From: Streptomyces sp. NRRL B-3428
GTDB taxonomy: Bacteria > Actinomycetota > Actinomycetes > Streptomycetales > Streptomycetaceae
NCBI GenBank assembly: GCA_000721375.1
Contig: JOGW01000018.1
Span: 62,001-126,000 of the forward strand
Length of the DNA stretch: 64,000 nucleotides
Direction of reading: 5' to 3'
Positions 1 to 8,644 of the stretch are shown here, piece after piece. The stretch's first letter is position 1, and each line of letters begins with the position of its first letter. The position numbers and the translations under genes are program-made. Below the pieces are notes generated by a model. The model worked only from the letters and a program-made list of their open reading frames with translations, was not told the origin of the DNA and did no database searches.

Positions 1-1
1 C

Positions 2-1258
2 GGCGGCAAGGAGAAGAAGCCGGCGAGCACCAGCGCGAAGTCGCTCTTCAACGTGCCGGCGCCCGAGGTGAAGAACGACGACTCCATCGCCACCGACGGC
101 TCCTGGCTCACGGAGAAGACCTACGCCAAGTCCGGTGTGAACGAGATCGTCGGCTACGAACCGCTCACCGGCGCGAAGCTGTGGACCATCCCGCTCGCGG
201 GACCGGTGTGCGCGGGCTCCGAGCACGTGACCGAGGACGGCCTGACCGCCGTGCTCTTCCAGGGCGCGAAGCCCACCAAGGCGCGGGCCCACATGGGCTG
301 CACCGAGGTGGCGGCGATCGACCTCGACAACGGTCAGAAGCTGTGGCAGAAGGGCAGCAAGGCCGGCGACACGAAGATGACCTTCGACGAGGTCACCGTG
401 GGCAAGGGCCTTGTCGCCGCGGGCGGTACGAGCGGCGGTTCGGCCTGGGAGATCAAGAGCGGCAACGTCAAGTGGGAGCCCAGGGCGGGCGACAAGTGCA
501 AGGACAACGGCTACGCGGGCGGCAACGGGCTCGTCGCGCTCAGCCGCTGCGGCGCCGACTACGACACCGCCGCGCTCAAGGTCCAGCCGCTGGATGAGAG
601 CGGAAAGCCGCTGTCGAGCTACACGCTGCCGCCCGGCATCCAGTGGGGGAGCATCGTGTCGGCCAGCCCCTTGGTGGCGGCGGTTGACTCGACCGACCAG
701 TCCAAGGGCCCCACGGACTACTTCGTGATCGACGAGAAGACCGGGAAGCTGCGCAGCAAGATCAGCGTGGATCCGGAGAAGTACCAGCGCACCTGTGACG
801 CGACCGAAGTCGCCCAGTGCCGCAACGTCGCCGTCGGAAACGACCATCTGTACCTGGCGACCCGTGAGCACGAGGGCGGCGGCGAGTACGGCATGACCAA
901 CGAGATCATCTCGTTCGATCTGGCCACCGGGAAGGAAGCCGGTCAGAAGGCCGACGCGGGCGACCGCTACACGATGTTCCCGCTGCGCATGGACGGCGGC
1001 AACATCATCGCCTACAAGGTGCCGCCGTACGACAAGGGCGGACAGATCGTCAGCATCGACGGCAAGACCTTCAAGGAGACCGTCTTCCTGGAGAACCCGG
1101 CCGACGAAGCGGTCCGGGACGCCGAGAGCAGCTTCTCGACGGACTACGCCGAGTACCGCTACTCCAACGGACGGCTCTACATCAGCGACGTGTTCGCCAG
1201 CAAGCCGCTGTCGGCGGACGACAAGAACTATCTGGTGGTCGCCTTCGGGGCGTCCTGA
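2..1258 (+). CDS. PQQ-like beta-propeller repeat protein, 5'-truncated
   Basis: The reading frame is open to the left edge, so the N-terminus (in this family usually a membrane anchor and proline-rich segment) lies outside the window. About 418 codons are present. Repeated propeller-blade signatures are visible, such as GYEPLTGAKLWTIPL, AAIDLDNGQKLWQKG and SFDLATGKEAGQ, typical of BamB/PQQ-like seven- or eight-bladed propellers. Two or more cysteines (VCAGSE, HMGCTE) would suit an extracytoplasmic location. Function is unknown; such proteins in Streptomyces are usually membrane-anchored scaffolds. An 18-bp-stem terminator follows. The family call is firm, the role is not. Confidence 0.8.
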   Translation, partial: GGKEKKPASTSAKSLFNVPAPEVKNDDSIATDGSWLTEKTYAKSGVNEIVGYEPLTGAKLWTIPLAGPVCAGSEHVTEDGLTAVLFQGAKPTKARAHMGCTEVAAIDLDNGQKLWQKGSKAGDTKMTFDEVTVGKGLVAAGGTSGGSAWEIKSGNVKWEPRAGDKCKDNGYAGGNGLVALSRCGADYDTAALKVQPLDESGKPLSSYTLPPGIQWGSIVSASPLVAAVDSTDQSKGPTDYFVIDEKTGKLRSKISVDPEKYQRTCDATEVAQCRNVAVGNDHLYLATREHEGGGEYGMTNEIISFDLATGKEAGQKADAGDRYTMFPLRMDGGNIIAYKVPPYDKGGQIVSIDGKTFKETVFLENPADEAVRDAESSFSTDYAEYRYSNGRLYISDVFASKPLSADDKNYLVVAFGAS

Positions 1259-1272
1259 CAAGACAGATCACC

Positions 1273-1313
1273 ACGGAACGGCCCTGTCCCCACCCGGGAC
1301 AGGGCCGTTCCGT
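1273..1313 (+). terminator. Terminator after the beta-propeller gene
   Basis: Perfect 18-bp inverted repeat (arms 1273-1290 and 1296-1313, each reading ACGGAACGGCCCTGTCCC or its complement) with a 5-nt CACCC loop, 14 bases past the stop. No T-run follows, which is common in Streptomyces. Confidence 0.85.
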
Positions 1314-1524
1314 ATGCCGCTCGTGTGCCGTTCCGTATCCCGGGTGAGTCTGTATTCCGTATCCGGTATGCGCCCCGATGGGTCCCGAATGACGGGGATT
1401 TCGGTATTCCGAGGTGCTTCTGGGCGGTAGGGGGCGCGTAACGTCGAACAACCGTGTAGCTTCCGGGAGATGAGGGGCTGGGGGGCTCCGGTATTTGTGT
1501 GTGGGGGAATGGGGGGTTGGCTCG

Positions 1525-2241
1525 ATGGGTGTGCGGCTCATGGTGGTCGACGATCACCGCTTGCTGGCCGAAGCGCTCGCCTCGGCACTGAAACTGCGCG
1601 GGCACCGGGTGCTCGCCGCCGCCGCACCGGCCGCGGGAGCGGCGGAACTTGTGGTGCAGCGCGCGCCCGAAGTCTGTCTGATCGGTACGTCCACGCCCGC
1701 CGAACCGGGCATCTTCGATCCGATCGTGAAGATCAAACGGGAGCGTCCGCAGGTCGCCGTCGTGGTCCTGGGCCCCGTGCCCTCACCACGCGGCATCGCG
1801 GCCGCGTTCGCCGCCGGCGCCTCCGGTTACGTACGGCACGACGAGCGGATCGAAGGCGTCGAGCGCGCCATCATGAAGGCCCGCGCGGGGGAGGCGGCGG
1901 TCGCACCGCAGCTGCTCCAGGGCGCCTTCTCCGAGCTGCTCAACCCGGCGGCGCAGCCCGACGACGAGGGCCAGCGGCTGCTGCAGATGCTGACGCCGAG
2001 AGAGGTCGAGGTCCTCGTCCGGGTCGCCGACGGCGAGGACACCCGGCTCATCGCGGCGGGGATGGGGATAGCGCCGAGCACGGCGCGTACGCACGTCCAG
2101 CGGGTGCTGATGAAACTCGGCGTCGGCTCACGGCTCGAAGCCGCCGCGCTCGCCGCCCGTACGGGGCTCCTCGACCGCGCGGGACCGGTCGGCGGCACGC
2201 CCGCGGGGGCGGAGGCCCAGGTGAACTCGGGGCCGCTGTAG
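1525..2241 (+). CDS. Orphan LuxR/NarL-type response regulator with degenerate receiver
   Basis: 238 residues: an N-terminal receiver-like domain starting LMVVDDHRLLAEAL, and a C-terminal LuxR helix-turn-helix (LTPREVEVL ... STARTHVQRVLMKLG, about residues 160-215). The acidic pair DD is present, but the segment that should hold the phosphorylated aspartate reads EVCLIGTSTP, with Gly where Asp is expected, and the conserved switch lysine is replaced (GYVRHDE). It is therefore unlikely to be a normal phosphorylation-driven regulator. No histidine kinase is adjacent. ATG 1525 is preferred over an upstream TTG (1495) because the receiver begins directly after it. A paralogue lies at 10597. Confidence 0.85.
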   Translation: MGVRLMVVDDHRLLAEALASALKLRGHRVLAAAAPAAGAAELVVQRAPEVCLIGTSTPAEPGIFDPIVKIKRERPQVAVVVLGPVPSPRGIAAAFAAGASGYVRHDERIEGVERAIMKARAGEAAVAPQLLQGAFSELLNPAAQPDDEGQRLLQMLTPREVEVLVRVADGEDTRLIAAGMGIAPSTARTHVQRVLMKLGVGSRLEAAALAARTGLLDRAGPVGGTPAGAEAQVNSGPL

Positions 2242-2299
2242 GGAGGTTGGCCACCGCGTAAGACGCGGCGGCGTGCCACGCACGTAAGACGTACGCGGC

Positions 2300-4222
2300 C
2301 TACTCCTCCGCCATCACGATCACGCTGTCCGCCGCCCCCAGCATGATCCGTTCCTTCTTGTCCGGGTTGAGATGGATCCCGAACGACGGCGGCTGCGCCG
2401 TCTCCGACTGCACCCGGTAGCCGATCGCCGACTGGCCCTGACGGCGGGCCGACTCCACCACCGTGTAGAAGTCGAGCTCGTGCTGCAGCGCCACGTAGTC
2501 ACCGGCGGGCTTGAGATAGATCTCGCAGCCGTCGGAGGAGAACAGATCCGCGAAGAGCCGGGCGAGATGGCGGTTCTCCGACACCTGCGTCATCAGCAGA
2601 CTGATCACCTTGTCGCTGACGATGAAGTCGTCGCTCTCGCTGATCGGGGCGAGCGCGCGATTGCGGTCGTCGGTCATCTCGGTGACCACCGGGAGTTCAC
2701 GGCTCAGGGTGTTCTCCAGATCCCGCAGATGCAGCAGGGTGACCAGCGTCTGGTTGTCGGCCTGCGCGCTGTCCACGTCGTCGTAGCCGAGCACGATCAC
2801 ATGCTCGTAGTCGCCGATGCCCAGACCCTTCAGCGTGCCGGGGTGGGTGATGTCGCCCGTCTCGCAGGTCACCTCCAGGTTCGTCAGACCCTTGCGGGCA
2901 TCCTCCACAAGGCGCTTCAGCTCGGTGCCGCGGGCCACCACATGCAGCCGTGAACCCGCCGGCACATAGGTGTCGAGCTGCTGGATGATCGTGGCCGCCC
3001 GCCGGTTCCAGGCGAGCAGCAGAATCGACTCGGGCAGCTTCTCGCGCGGCCGCGGCGAGACGATGGCCGCCTCGTCGATCTCGTACGCGTGGTCGGAGAC
3101 GATCACCGTGTCGTCGTCCCGCGAGACCGCGATGATCCGGTCGCCCTCGGCGATCACCGTGTCCGAGGGCGGGTTGAGCACGATCGCCCCGTCGGAGGCC
3201 CGCAGCAGCCCGACCGGTGACGAGGTGTCGTACGCGAAGAGGGCCTCCGCGTACGTACGGCCGGTGAGGGTGGGCTCGGCGGACAGGTAGAACTCGTCGC
3301 CCGCGTAGTTGAGCAGGTCGAGGTAGACCACGGACAGGCCCGGCTGCCGGCTGGTCTGCACGATGAGGCGCGCGGAGATGTCGTCGACCCCGGCGACACA
3401 GGCCTCCGCGCCGCCCGCGAGCCGGGCCGCCTCCAGACTGTGGCCGCACTGCACGGAAGCGACGATGTGGTACGGCTGCTCACGGCGCTGCGGGCTCTGG
3501 GTGATCGCGAGCAGGGTCTTGACCACCTCGGCGTCGCTGCCGTCTTTGCAGGCACAGGGCGCGGCGCTGTCGGAGTCCTTGACGGGCGGGGTGAGGACGA
3601 TGATCGAGCGGGCCTCGTGCGGATTGGCCAGATCGATGTCCACGGGATCCATGGGGCTGCCGGTGCGGCAGATCACCTTGGTGGTGTCGGTGTCGCGCAC
3701 CTTCGCATGGATCTCGTCCTCCATCTCGACCTTGTCCTTGTCGGCGAGGATCACGACCGCGGACTTGGACAGGTTGGCGTTGGCGAGGACGAGTTCGCTG
3801 ACGATCGGGAACACCTGGTCCGACCAGCCGAGCAGCACCGTGTGCCGCTTCTCGAGGACCATCGAGCGGCCCTTGCGCAGATCCATGATCTTGCGGTTGA
3901 CGCCCGCCGTGATCAGACCGACGAGGGTGCTGGCGAAGAACAGCGCCACCAGGGCGAGGATCACGGAGAACGCGACGAACGCGGGGGTGCCCACGGCGCC
4001 GCCGAGCTTGAAGGTGTCCGCGGTGTTCTGCCACACGGAGGTCAGCTGATTGCCGAGGGTCGTGGGGGTGTTCTTGTCCGCCCACACCAACAGGGCGCTC
4101 ACCGGGATCACGATCACCAGACAGATCGCCGAGAGCCAGCCGATCAGTGCCGGTGTGCCACGGGACATGGTGTTGTCGAACCAGTACCGCAGCCGCGCCC
4201 GGCGCGAGGGGTTGCCGCTCAT
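2300..4222 (-). CDS. CASTOR/POLLUX/SYM8-like ion-channel family protein with RCK-like NAD-binding modules
   Basis: 640 residues. Two hydrophobic segments near residues 20-40 and 80-105 flank an extracellular loop, followed by a motif-rich soluble part: EKRHTVLLGWSDQVFPIVSELV resembles the beta-alpha-beta start of RCK/TrkA-N domains, and a second copy appears at about residue 395 (ESILLLAWNRRAATIIQQL). This arrangement matches the CASTOR/POLLUX family of ligand-gated cation channels, often labelled NAD-binding lipoprotein in Streptomyces. ATG 4222 is chosen over TTG 4225. It converges with the degenerate regulator at 1525. Ion specificity cannot be read from sequence. Confidence 0.8.
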   Translation of the reverse strand: MSGNPSRRARLRYWFDNTMSRGTPALIGWLSAICLVIVIPVSALLVWADKNTPTTLGNQLTSVWQNTADTFKLGGAVGTPAFVAFSVILALVALFFASTLVGLITAGVNRKIMDLRKGRSMVLEKRHTVLLGWSDQVFPIVSELVLANANLSKSAVVILADKDKVEMEDEIHAKVRDTDTTKVICRTGSPMDPVDIDLANPHEARSIIVLTPPVKDSDSAAPCACKDGSDAEVVKTLLAITQSPQRREQPYHIVASVQCGHSLEAARLAGGAEACVAGVDDISARLIVQTSRQPGLSVVYLDLLNYAGDEFYLSAEPTLTGRTYAEALFAYDTSSPVGLLRASDGAIVLNPPSDTVIAEGDRIIAVSRDDDTVIVSDHAYEIDEAAIVSPRPREKLPESILLLAWNRRAATIIQQLDTYVPAGSRLHVVARGTELKRLVEDARKGLTNLEVTCETGDITHPGTLKGLGIGDYEHVIVLGYDDVDSAQADNQTLVTLLHLRDLENTLSRELPVVTEMTDDRNRALAPISESDDFIVSDKVISLLMTQVSENRHLARLFADLFSSDGCEIYLKPAGDYVALQHELDFYTVVESARRQGQSAIGYRVQSETAQPPSFGIHLNPDKKERIMLGAADSVIVMAEE

Positions 4223-4329
4223 CAAGCACCACGCTCCCTGCGGTAGTCGAAGCCCCCGCCCTTCGGACAGTTCCGATCTTGGTCCGGATCACGGTCCCGC
4301 GCAGCTCTGGCACCAGCCCCGCTACGCCA

Positions 4330-4395
4330 ACGGGGCCGCAGCTCACCCGACCTGCGGCCCCGTCACTGGCAGGTGAGGTAAGTCCTTCACCTGCC
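4330..4395 (-). terminator. Two consecutive hairpins downstream of the symporter operon
   Basis: A 12-bp stem (4330-4341 with 4352-4363) is accompanied by a 9-bp stem (4368-4376 with 4387-4395), lying just beyond the stop of the small membrane protein gene at 4401. They read as a terminator pair for the leftward symporter transcript and separate it from the channel gene. Confidence 0.65.
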
Positions 4396-4400
4396 CTTCG

Positions 4401-4682
4401 CTATTCCTTCACATTTGCGGGTGTTGGCGGGGCCGTCGGGCGCAGCCACAGCCACACGAGGAAGAACAGACCGAGGGCCAGCATGCCCAGACCGGTCCAG
4501 AGGTTGATGTTGATGCCCTGGGCCTTGTCCAGGTCGGCGTCGGACGCCATGAGGCCGGCGATCGTGACGATCACTCCGTACACGACGAACAGACCGCCGA
4601 TGATGCGCCGGATGTCGAAGAGCCGGGCCGCGGTGGCGGACTTGCTCTCCAGCTCGGAGACTTCGCGCTGCAGATCAGACAT
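4401..4682 (-). CDS. Small two-TM membrane protein linked to the sodium/sugar symporter
   Basis: 93 residues: a short soluble N-terminus (MSDLQREVSELESK), then two membrane helices (about residues 27-47 and 62-82) ending in a proline-rich tail. The start is supported by GGAGG about 9 bases upstream. It begins 24 bp after the symporter stop, so the two are very probably cotranscribed. The role is unknown. By analogy with small partners of other SSS transporters (such as DUF485/DUF997 proteins) it may be an accessory subunit, but it shows no recognised family signature, so that is inference. Confidence 0.7.
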   Translation of the reverse strand: MSDLQREVSELESKSATAARLFDIRRIIGGLFVVYGVIVTIAGLMASDADLDKAQGININLWTGLGMLALGLFFLVWLWLRPTAPPTPANVKE

Positions 4683-4706
4683 GGTTCTCGGTGCCTCCGA
4701 TCGGAT

Positions 4707-6377
4707 CTAGAAGGAGTACGGGATGTAGCAGGCGGCGGCCAGGACGACGGCGCCCCAGCCGAGCAGGGCCGGCCTGCGGTACCAGGCGTTGTCGCCCTCT
4801 TGCGGCAGCTCCTCCATGCCGGGCGACTTCGTCCCGTACGCGAGACCCGCGAGCTCGGCCTCGGGCTTGGGGGCCGTGAACAGGGTGACGAGGACCATGA
4901 CGAGCGCACCCGCGACGAAGCCGACGATCGCCGAGACGAAGTTGGCGCCCTGGTCGGTGGGGATGTCGATGACGCCCTGCTTGTAGATCCAGAAGTAGTT
5001 CAGCATCGCCGCCGACGTACCGGCGACGAGACCCCACACACCGGACTTCACGGAGGCGCGCTTCCAGAACATGCCGATGATGAAGACCACGAACATCGGA
5101 ACGTTGAAGAACGAGAACAGGGTCTGCAGGTACCCCATGATGTTCGAGAACGACGAGGCCAGGAAGGCCGTGCCGATAGAGGCCAGCACGCCGATCGCGG
5201 TGATGAGCCGGCCGAACTTCAAGTAGTACGTGTCCTCACGGCCCTTGACCACGTACTTGGCCCAGATGTCCGCGGTGAACACGGTGTTGAAGGACGAGAC
5301 GTTCGCGGCCATGCCCGCCATGAACGCCGCGAGCAGACCGGTCACGGCGATACCGAGCACGCCGTTGGGCAGCAGCTCCTGCATCAGGAGCGGAATCGCG
5401 TCGTTGTACGTCAGGTCGGAGCCCGGCGTGCCGATCTGCGGGACCAGCACGGCGGCGACCAGACCCGGGATCATCACCAGGAATACGATGAACATCTTCG
5501 GGAACGCGGCGATCAGCGGGGTGCGCTTGGCGGCGGAGAGGTTCTTCGCGGACAGGGCGCGCTGCACCTCGGCGAAGTTGGTGGTCCAGTAGCCGAAGGA
5601 GAGCACGAAGCCGAGGCCGAGCACGATGGTCAGCCAGTTCGCGCCGAGCGGGTTGGCGTCGCCGATGCCCGTACCGCCCCAGGCGGAGAGGAAGTTGTCG
5701 CCGTGCGACTTGGCGAGCGAGCCGGTCAGACCGTCCCAGCCGCCGACCCGCTTGAGGCCGAGCAGCGTCAGGGGTATCAGGGCCGCCATGATCACGAAGA
5801 ACTGCAGGACCTCGTTGTAGATCGCCGAGGAGAGACCGCCGATCGTGATGTACGCGAGGACGAAGAAGCCCGCGACGACGATGGACAGCCACTGCGGCCA
5901 GCCGAGCAGGGCCTCGACCACGATCGACAGGGCGTACAGGTTGACGCCCGCGATCAGGATCGCGGCGAAGGCGAACAGGACCGAGCTCAGCAGGTGTGCG
6001 CTCTTGTCGAAGCGCTGGAGCAGGAACTCGGGGACGCTTCGGACCTTGGAGCCGTAGTAGAACGGCATCATCACCAGGCCGAGGAAGACCATGGCCGGGA
6101 TGGCGCCGATCCAGTACCAGTGCACGACGGCCACGCCGTACTGTGCGCCCGTGGCCGCCATGCCGAGGATCTCGGTGGCGCCGAGGTTGGCCGCCACGAA
6201 GGCGAGACCGGTGACCCAGGCGGGCAGGGAGCGCCCTGACAGGAAGAAGTCGAGGCTGGTCTTCACACTGCGCCGGGCGGCGAACCCGATGCCGAGCACG
6301 ACGGCGAAGTAGATCGCCAAAATCGCGTAGTCAAGCCCGTTGGTGGGGAGCCGAAGCCCTTCGGCGAGGTATTGCAT
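4707..6377 (-). CDS. Sodium:solute symporter (SSS/SGLT family), probable Na+/galactose uptake
   Basis: 556 residues, 14 predicted membrane helices, typical SSS length. The N-terminal DYAILAIYFAVVLGIGF, GRSLPAWVTGLAFVAANLG and IGGLSSAIYNEVLQ motifs are those of SGLT-type sodium/sugar symporters. It is divergent from galT-galE-galK over a shared 214-bp region, which suggests it imports galactose or a related sugar for that pathway. The sugar specificity is inferred from context only. Its partner at 4401 follows after 24 bp. Confidence 0.85.
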   Translation of the reverse strand: MQYLAEGLRLPTNGLDYAILAIYFAVVLGIGFAARRSVKTSLDFFLSGRSLPAWVTGLAFVAANLGATEILGMAATGAQYGVAVVHWYWIGAIPAMVFLGLVMMPFYYGSKVRSVPEFLLQRFDKSAHLLSSVLFAFAAILIAGVNLYALSIVVEALLGWPQWLSIVVAGFFVLAYITIGGLSSAIYNEVLQFFVIMAALIPLTLLGLKRVGGWDGLTGSLAKSHGDNFLSAWGGTGIGDANPLGANWLTIVLGLGFVLSFGYWTTNFAEVQRALSAKNLSAAKRTPLIAAFPKMFIVFLVMIPGLVAAVLVPQIGTPGSDLTYNDAIPLLMQELLPNGVLGIAVTGLLAAFMAGMAANVSSFNTVFTADIWAKYVVKGREDTYYLKFGRLITAIGVLASIGTAFLASSFSNIMGYLQTLFSFFNVPMFVVFIIGMFWKRASVKSGVWGLVAGTSAAMLNYFWIYKQGVIDIPTDQGANFVSAIVGFVAGALVMVLVTLFTAPKPEAELAGLAYGTKSPGMEELPQEGDNAWYRRPALLGWGAVVLAAACYIPYSF

Positions 6378-6591
6378 GGGGGATCTCGCTTCGTTGCGCG
6401 AACGTATCGGAACGGGAACCTACGCTTCCGAGTTCGGAAACTGAACAGTTCCGGTGATGTTCTTTGTTGGATTGCGATGAAGCGAACTCCGGAAACTGTG
6501 GCCCGTGTGCGTGCGCGCCCATTGACGACCCTGTTGGCTTGTGGTTTGTTGTGTTCGGTTCTGTTTGGTGGGTGCGATGGGAGCAGCCCTG
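6378..6591. promoter_or_regulatory. Divergent symporter/gal control region with repeated CGGAAACTG motif
   Basis: The motif CGGAAACTG occurs at 6435-6443 and 6490-6498 in the same orientation. An inverted relative, CAGTTCCGG, lies at 6446-6454, so the first copy forms a palindrome centred on AACTG-AA-CAGTT (6439-6450). This is a plausible operator for galactose-dependent control of both directions. No regulator gene sits beside it. Confidence 0.5.
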
Positions 6592-7653
6592 GTGAAGAAG
6601 ACCTCGACACGCCTTGCCGACGGTCGTGAGCTCATCCACTACGACCTGCGCGACGACGTCGTACGCGACGCCGTCGACCGGCGCCCGCTCGACCCGATCT
6701 CGACCATGTCCGAGATCCGCGAGGACCGGCTGCTCGGCGACTTCGTCGCCATCGCCTCGCACCGCAACGCCCGCACCTACCACCCGCCGGCGGACCAGTG
6801 CCCGCTGTGCCCCTCGCAGGGCGAGCGGCTGAGTGAGATCCCCGACTCCTCGTACGACGTGGTGGTCTTCGAGAACCGCTTCCCCTCGCTCGCCGGCGAC
6901 TCGGGCCGCTGCGAGGTGGTCTGCTTCACCCCCGACCACGACGCGTCCTTCGCGGACCTCTCGCCCGAGCAGGCCCGGCTCGTCCTCGACGCCTGGACCG
7001 AGCGCACCGCCGAGCTGTCGCATCTGCCGTCCGTCGCGCAGGTCTTCTGCTTCGAGAACCGCGGCGCCGAGATCGGTGTCACCCTCGGCCACCCCCATGG
7101 CCAGATCTACGGGTATCCGGACATCACGCCGCGTACGGCGCTGCAGTTGCGCTCCCTCGGCGCGCACAAGGCGGCGTCCGCCGGTGGCAACCTCTTCGAC
7201 GAGCTTGTCGCCGACGAACTGAAGGACGGATCCCGCATCGTCCTGGAGGGCGAGCACTGGGTCGCCTTCGTCCCGTACGCCGCCCACTGGCCGTACGAGA
7301 TCCACCTCTACCCGAAGAAGCGCGTGCCCGACCTGCTCGCGCTCGACGAGGCGGCGCGCACAGAGTTCCCACAGATCTATCTGGAACTGTTGCGCAGGTT
7401 CGACCGGATCTTCGGCCCTGGTGAGCCGCCGACCCCGTACATCTCCGCCTGGCACCAGGCACCGTTCACGGCGCTCGACGCGTACGGCGTGGAACGTGAG
7501 GACTTCGCGCTCCACCTCGAGCTTTTCACCATCCGCAGGACTTCCGGCAAGCTGAAGTTCCTCGCGGGTTCCGAGTCCGGCATGAGCGTGTTCATCAACG
7601 ACGTGCCGCCGGAGACCGCGGCAGAGCGACTGCGAGAGGTAGCGAGTTCATGA
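6592..7653 (+). CDS. galT: Galactose-1-phosphate uridylyltransferase
   Basis: 353 residues. The enzyme exchanges UMP between UDP-glucose and galactose-1-phosphate in the Leloir pathway. The active-site motif HPHGQ is present ([12 protein letters not shown]), together with CPLCPSQGE, a likely zinc-binding cysteine pair, and the C-terminal [11 protein letters not shown] 6592 is chosen because GGGAG ends about 8 bases before it; ATG 6577 (five residues longer) is an alternative. The stop overlaps the galE start in ATGA, so the two are translationally coupled. First gene of galT-galE-galK. Confidence 0.95.
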   Translation: MKKTSTRLADGRELIHYDLRDDVVRDAVDRRPLDPISTMSEIREDRLLGDFVAIASHRNARTYHPPADQCPLCPSQGERLSEIPDSSYDVVVFENRFPSLAGDSGRCEVVCFTPDHDASFADLSPEQARLVLDAWTERTAELSHLPSVAQVFCFENRGAEIGVTLGHPHGQIYGYPDITPRTALQLRSLGAHKAASAGGNLFDELVADELKDGSRIVLEGEHWVAFVPYAAHWPYEIHLYPKKRVPDLLALDEAARTEFPQIYLELLRRFDRIFGPGEPPTPYISAWHQAPFTALDAYGVEREDFALHLELFTIRRTSGKLKFLAGSESGMSVFINDVPPETAAERLREVASS

Positions 7654-8624
7654 GCGCGACGTACGCCAAATACATGGTCACCGGCGGTGCGGGTTATGTC
7701 GGCAGTGTGGTGGCGCAGCACCTGCTCGAGGCCGGGCATCAGGTGGTCGTGCTCGACAACCTCTCCACCGGCTTCCGTGAAGGGGTGCCCGCGGGCGCCG
7801 AGTTCATCGAGGGCGATATCCGCGACGCCGCCAAGTGGCTGGACTCCAGTTACGACGGCGTCCTGCACTTCGCCGCGTTCTCGCAGGTCGGCGAGTCGGT
7901 CGTGAAGCCCGAGAAGTACTGGGACAACAACGTCGGCGGGACCATGGCGCTGATCGGCGCGATGCGTACGGCGGGCGTGGGCAAGCTGGTCTTCTCCTCC
8001 ACGGCCGCCACGTACGGCGAACCGCTCGAGGTCCCGATTCCGGAGAGCGCGCCGACCTCCCCGACCAGTCCGTACGGCGCCTCGAAGCTGGCCGTCGACC
8101 ACATGATCACCGGTGAGTGCGCGGCCCACGGTCTCGCGGCCGTCTCGCTTCGCTACTTCAACGTCGCGGGTGCGTACGGCAGTTGCGGCGAGCGGCACGA
8201 CCCCGAGTCGCACCTCATCCCGCTGGTGCTGCAGGTCGCGCAGGGCAGGCGCGAGGCGATCTCCGTCTTCGGCGACGACTATCCGACGCCGGACGGCACC
8301 TGCGTACGCGACTACATCCATGTCGCGGACCTGGCGGAGGCGCACCTCCTCGCGCTGGACGCGCCTCGTAGTGGTGAGCACCTGATCTGCAACCTGGGCA
8401 ACGGCAACGGCTTCTCGGTACGCGAGGTCATCGACACCGTCCGCCAGGTCACCGGCCACCCGATCCCCGAGGTCGTGGCCCCGCGCCGCGGCGGCGACCC
8501 CGCCGTCCTCGTCGCCTCCGCCGACGCCGCCCGTGAGCGGCTCGGCTGGAACCCGTCCCGCGCGGATCTCGCGGGGATCGTCGCCGATGCGTGGGCTTTC
8601 GCGCAGTCGCAGTCGCAGTCGTAG
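7650..8624 (+). CDS. galE: UDP-glucose 4-epimerase
   Basis: 324 residues, extended short-chain dehydrogenase fold. The NAD-binding motif GGAGYVG is at residues 12-18, and the catalytic YGASK (Tyr-x3-Lys) follows SPTSP. It interconverts UDP-galactose and UDP-glucose, regenerating the galT substrate. The ATG overlaps the galT stop by four bases. A run of QS codons (QSQSQS) ends the protein, a harmless low-complexity tail. galK starts 20 bases downstream. Confidence 0.95.
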   Translation: MSATYAKYMVTGGAGYVGSVVAQHLLEAGHQVVVLDNLSTGFREGVPAGAEFIEGDIRDAAKWLDSSYDGVLHFAAFSQVGESVVKPEKYWDNNVGGTMALIGAMRTAGVGKLVFSSTAATYGEPLEVPIPESAPTSPTSPYGASKLAVDHMITGECAAHGLAAVSLRYFNVAGAYGSCGERHDPESHLIPLVLQVAQGRREAISVFGDDYPTPDGTCVRDYIHVADLAEAHLLALDAPRSGEHLICNLGNGNGFSVREVIDTVRQVTGHPIPEVVAPRRGGDPAVLVASADAARERLGWNPSRADLAGIVADAWAFAQSQSQS

Positions 8625-8644
8625 TTCTGGGAGGGGTGAGGTCT

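Noticed and set aside
4401..4682. DUF485-type partner of the symporter
   Set aside because: Two helices are present but the DUF485 sequence signature is not; only the gene at 33158 has it.
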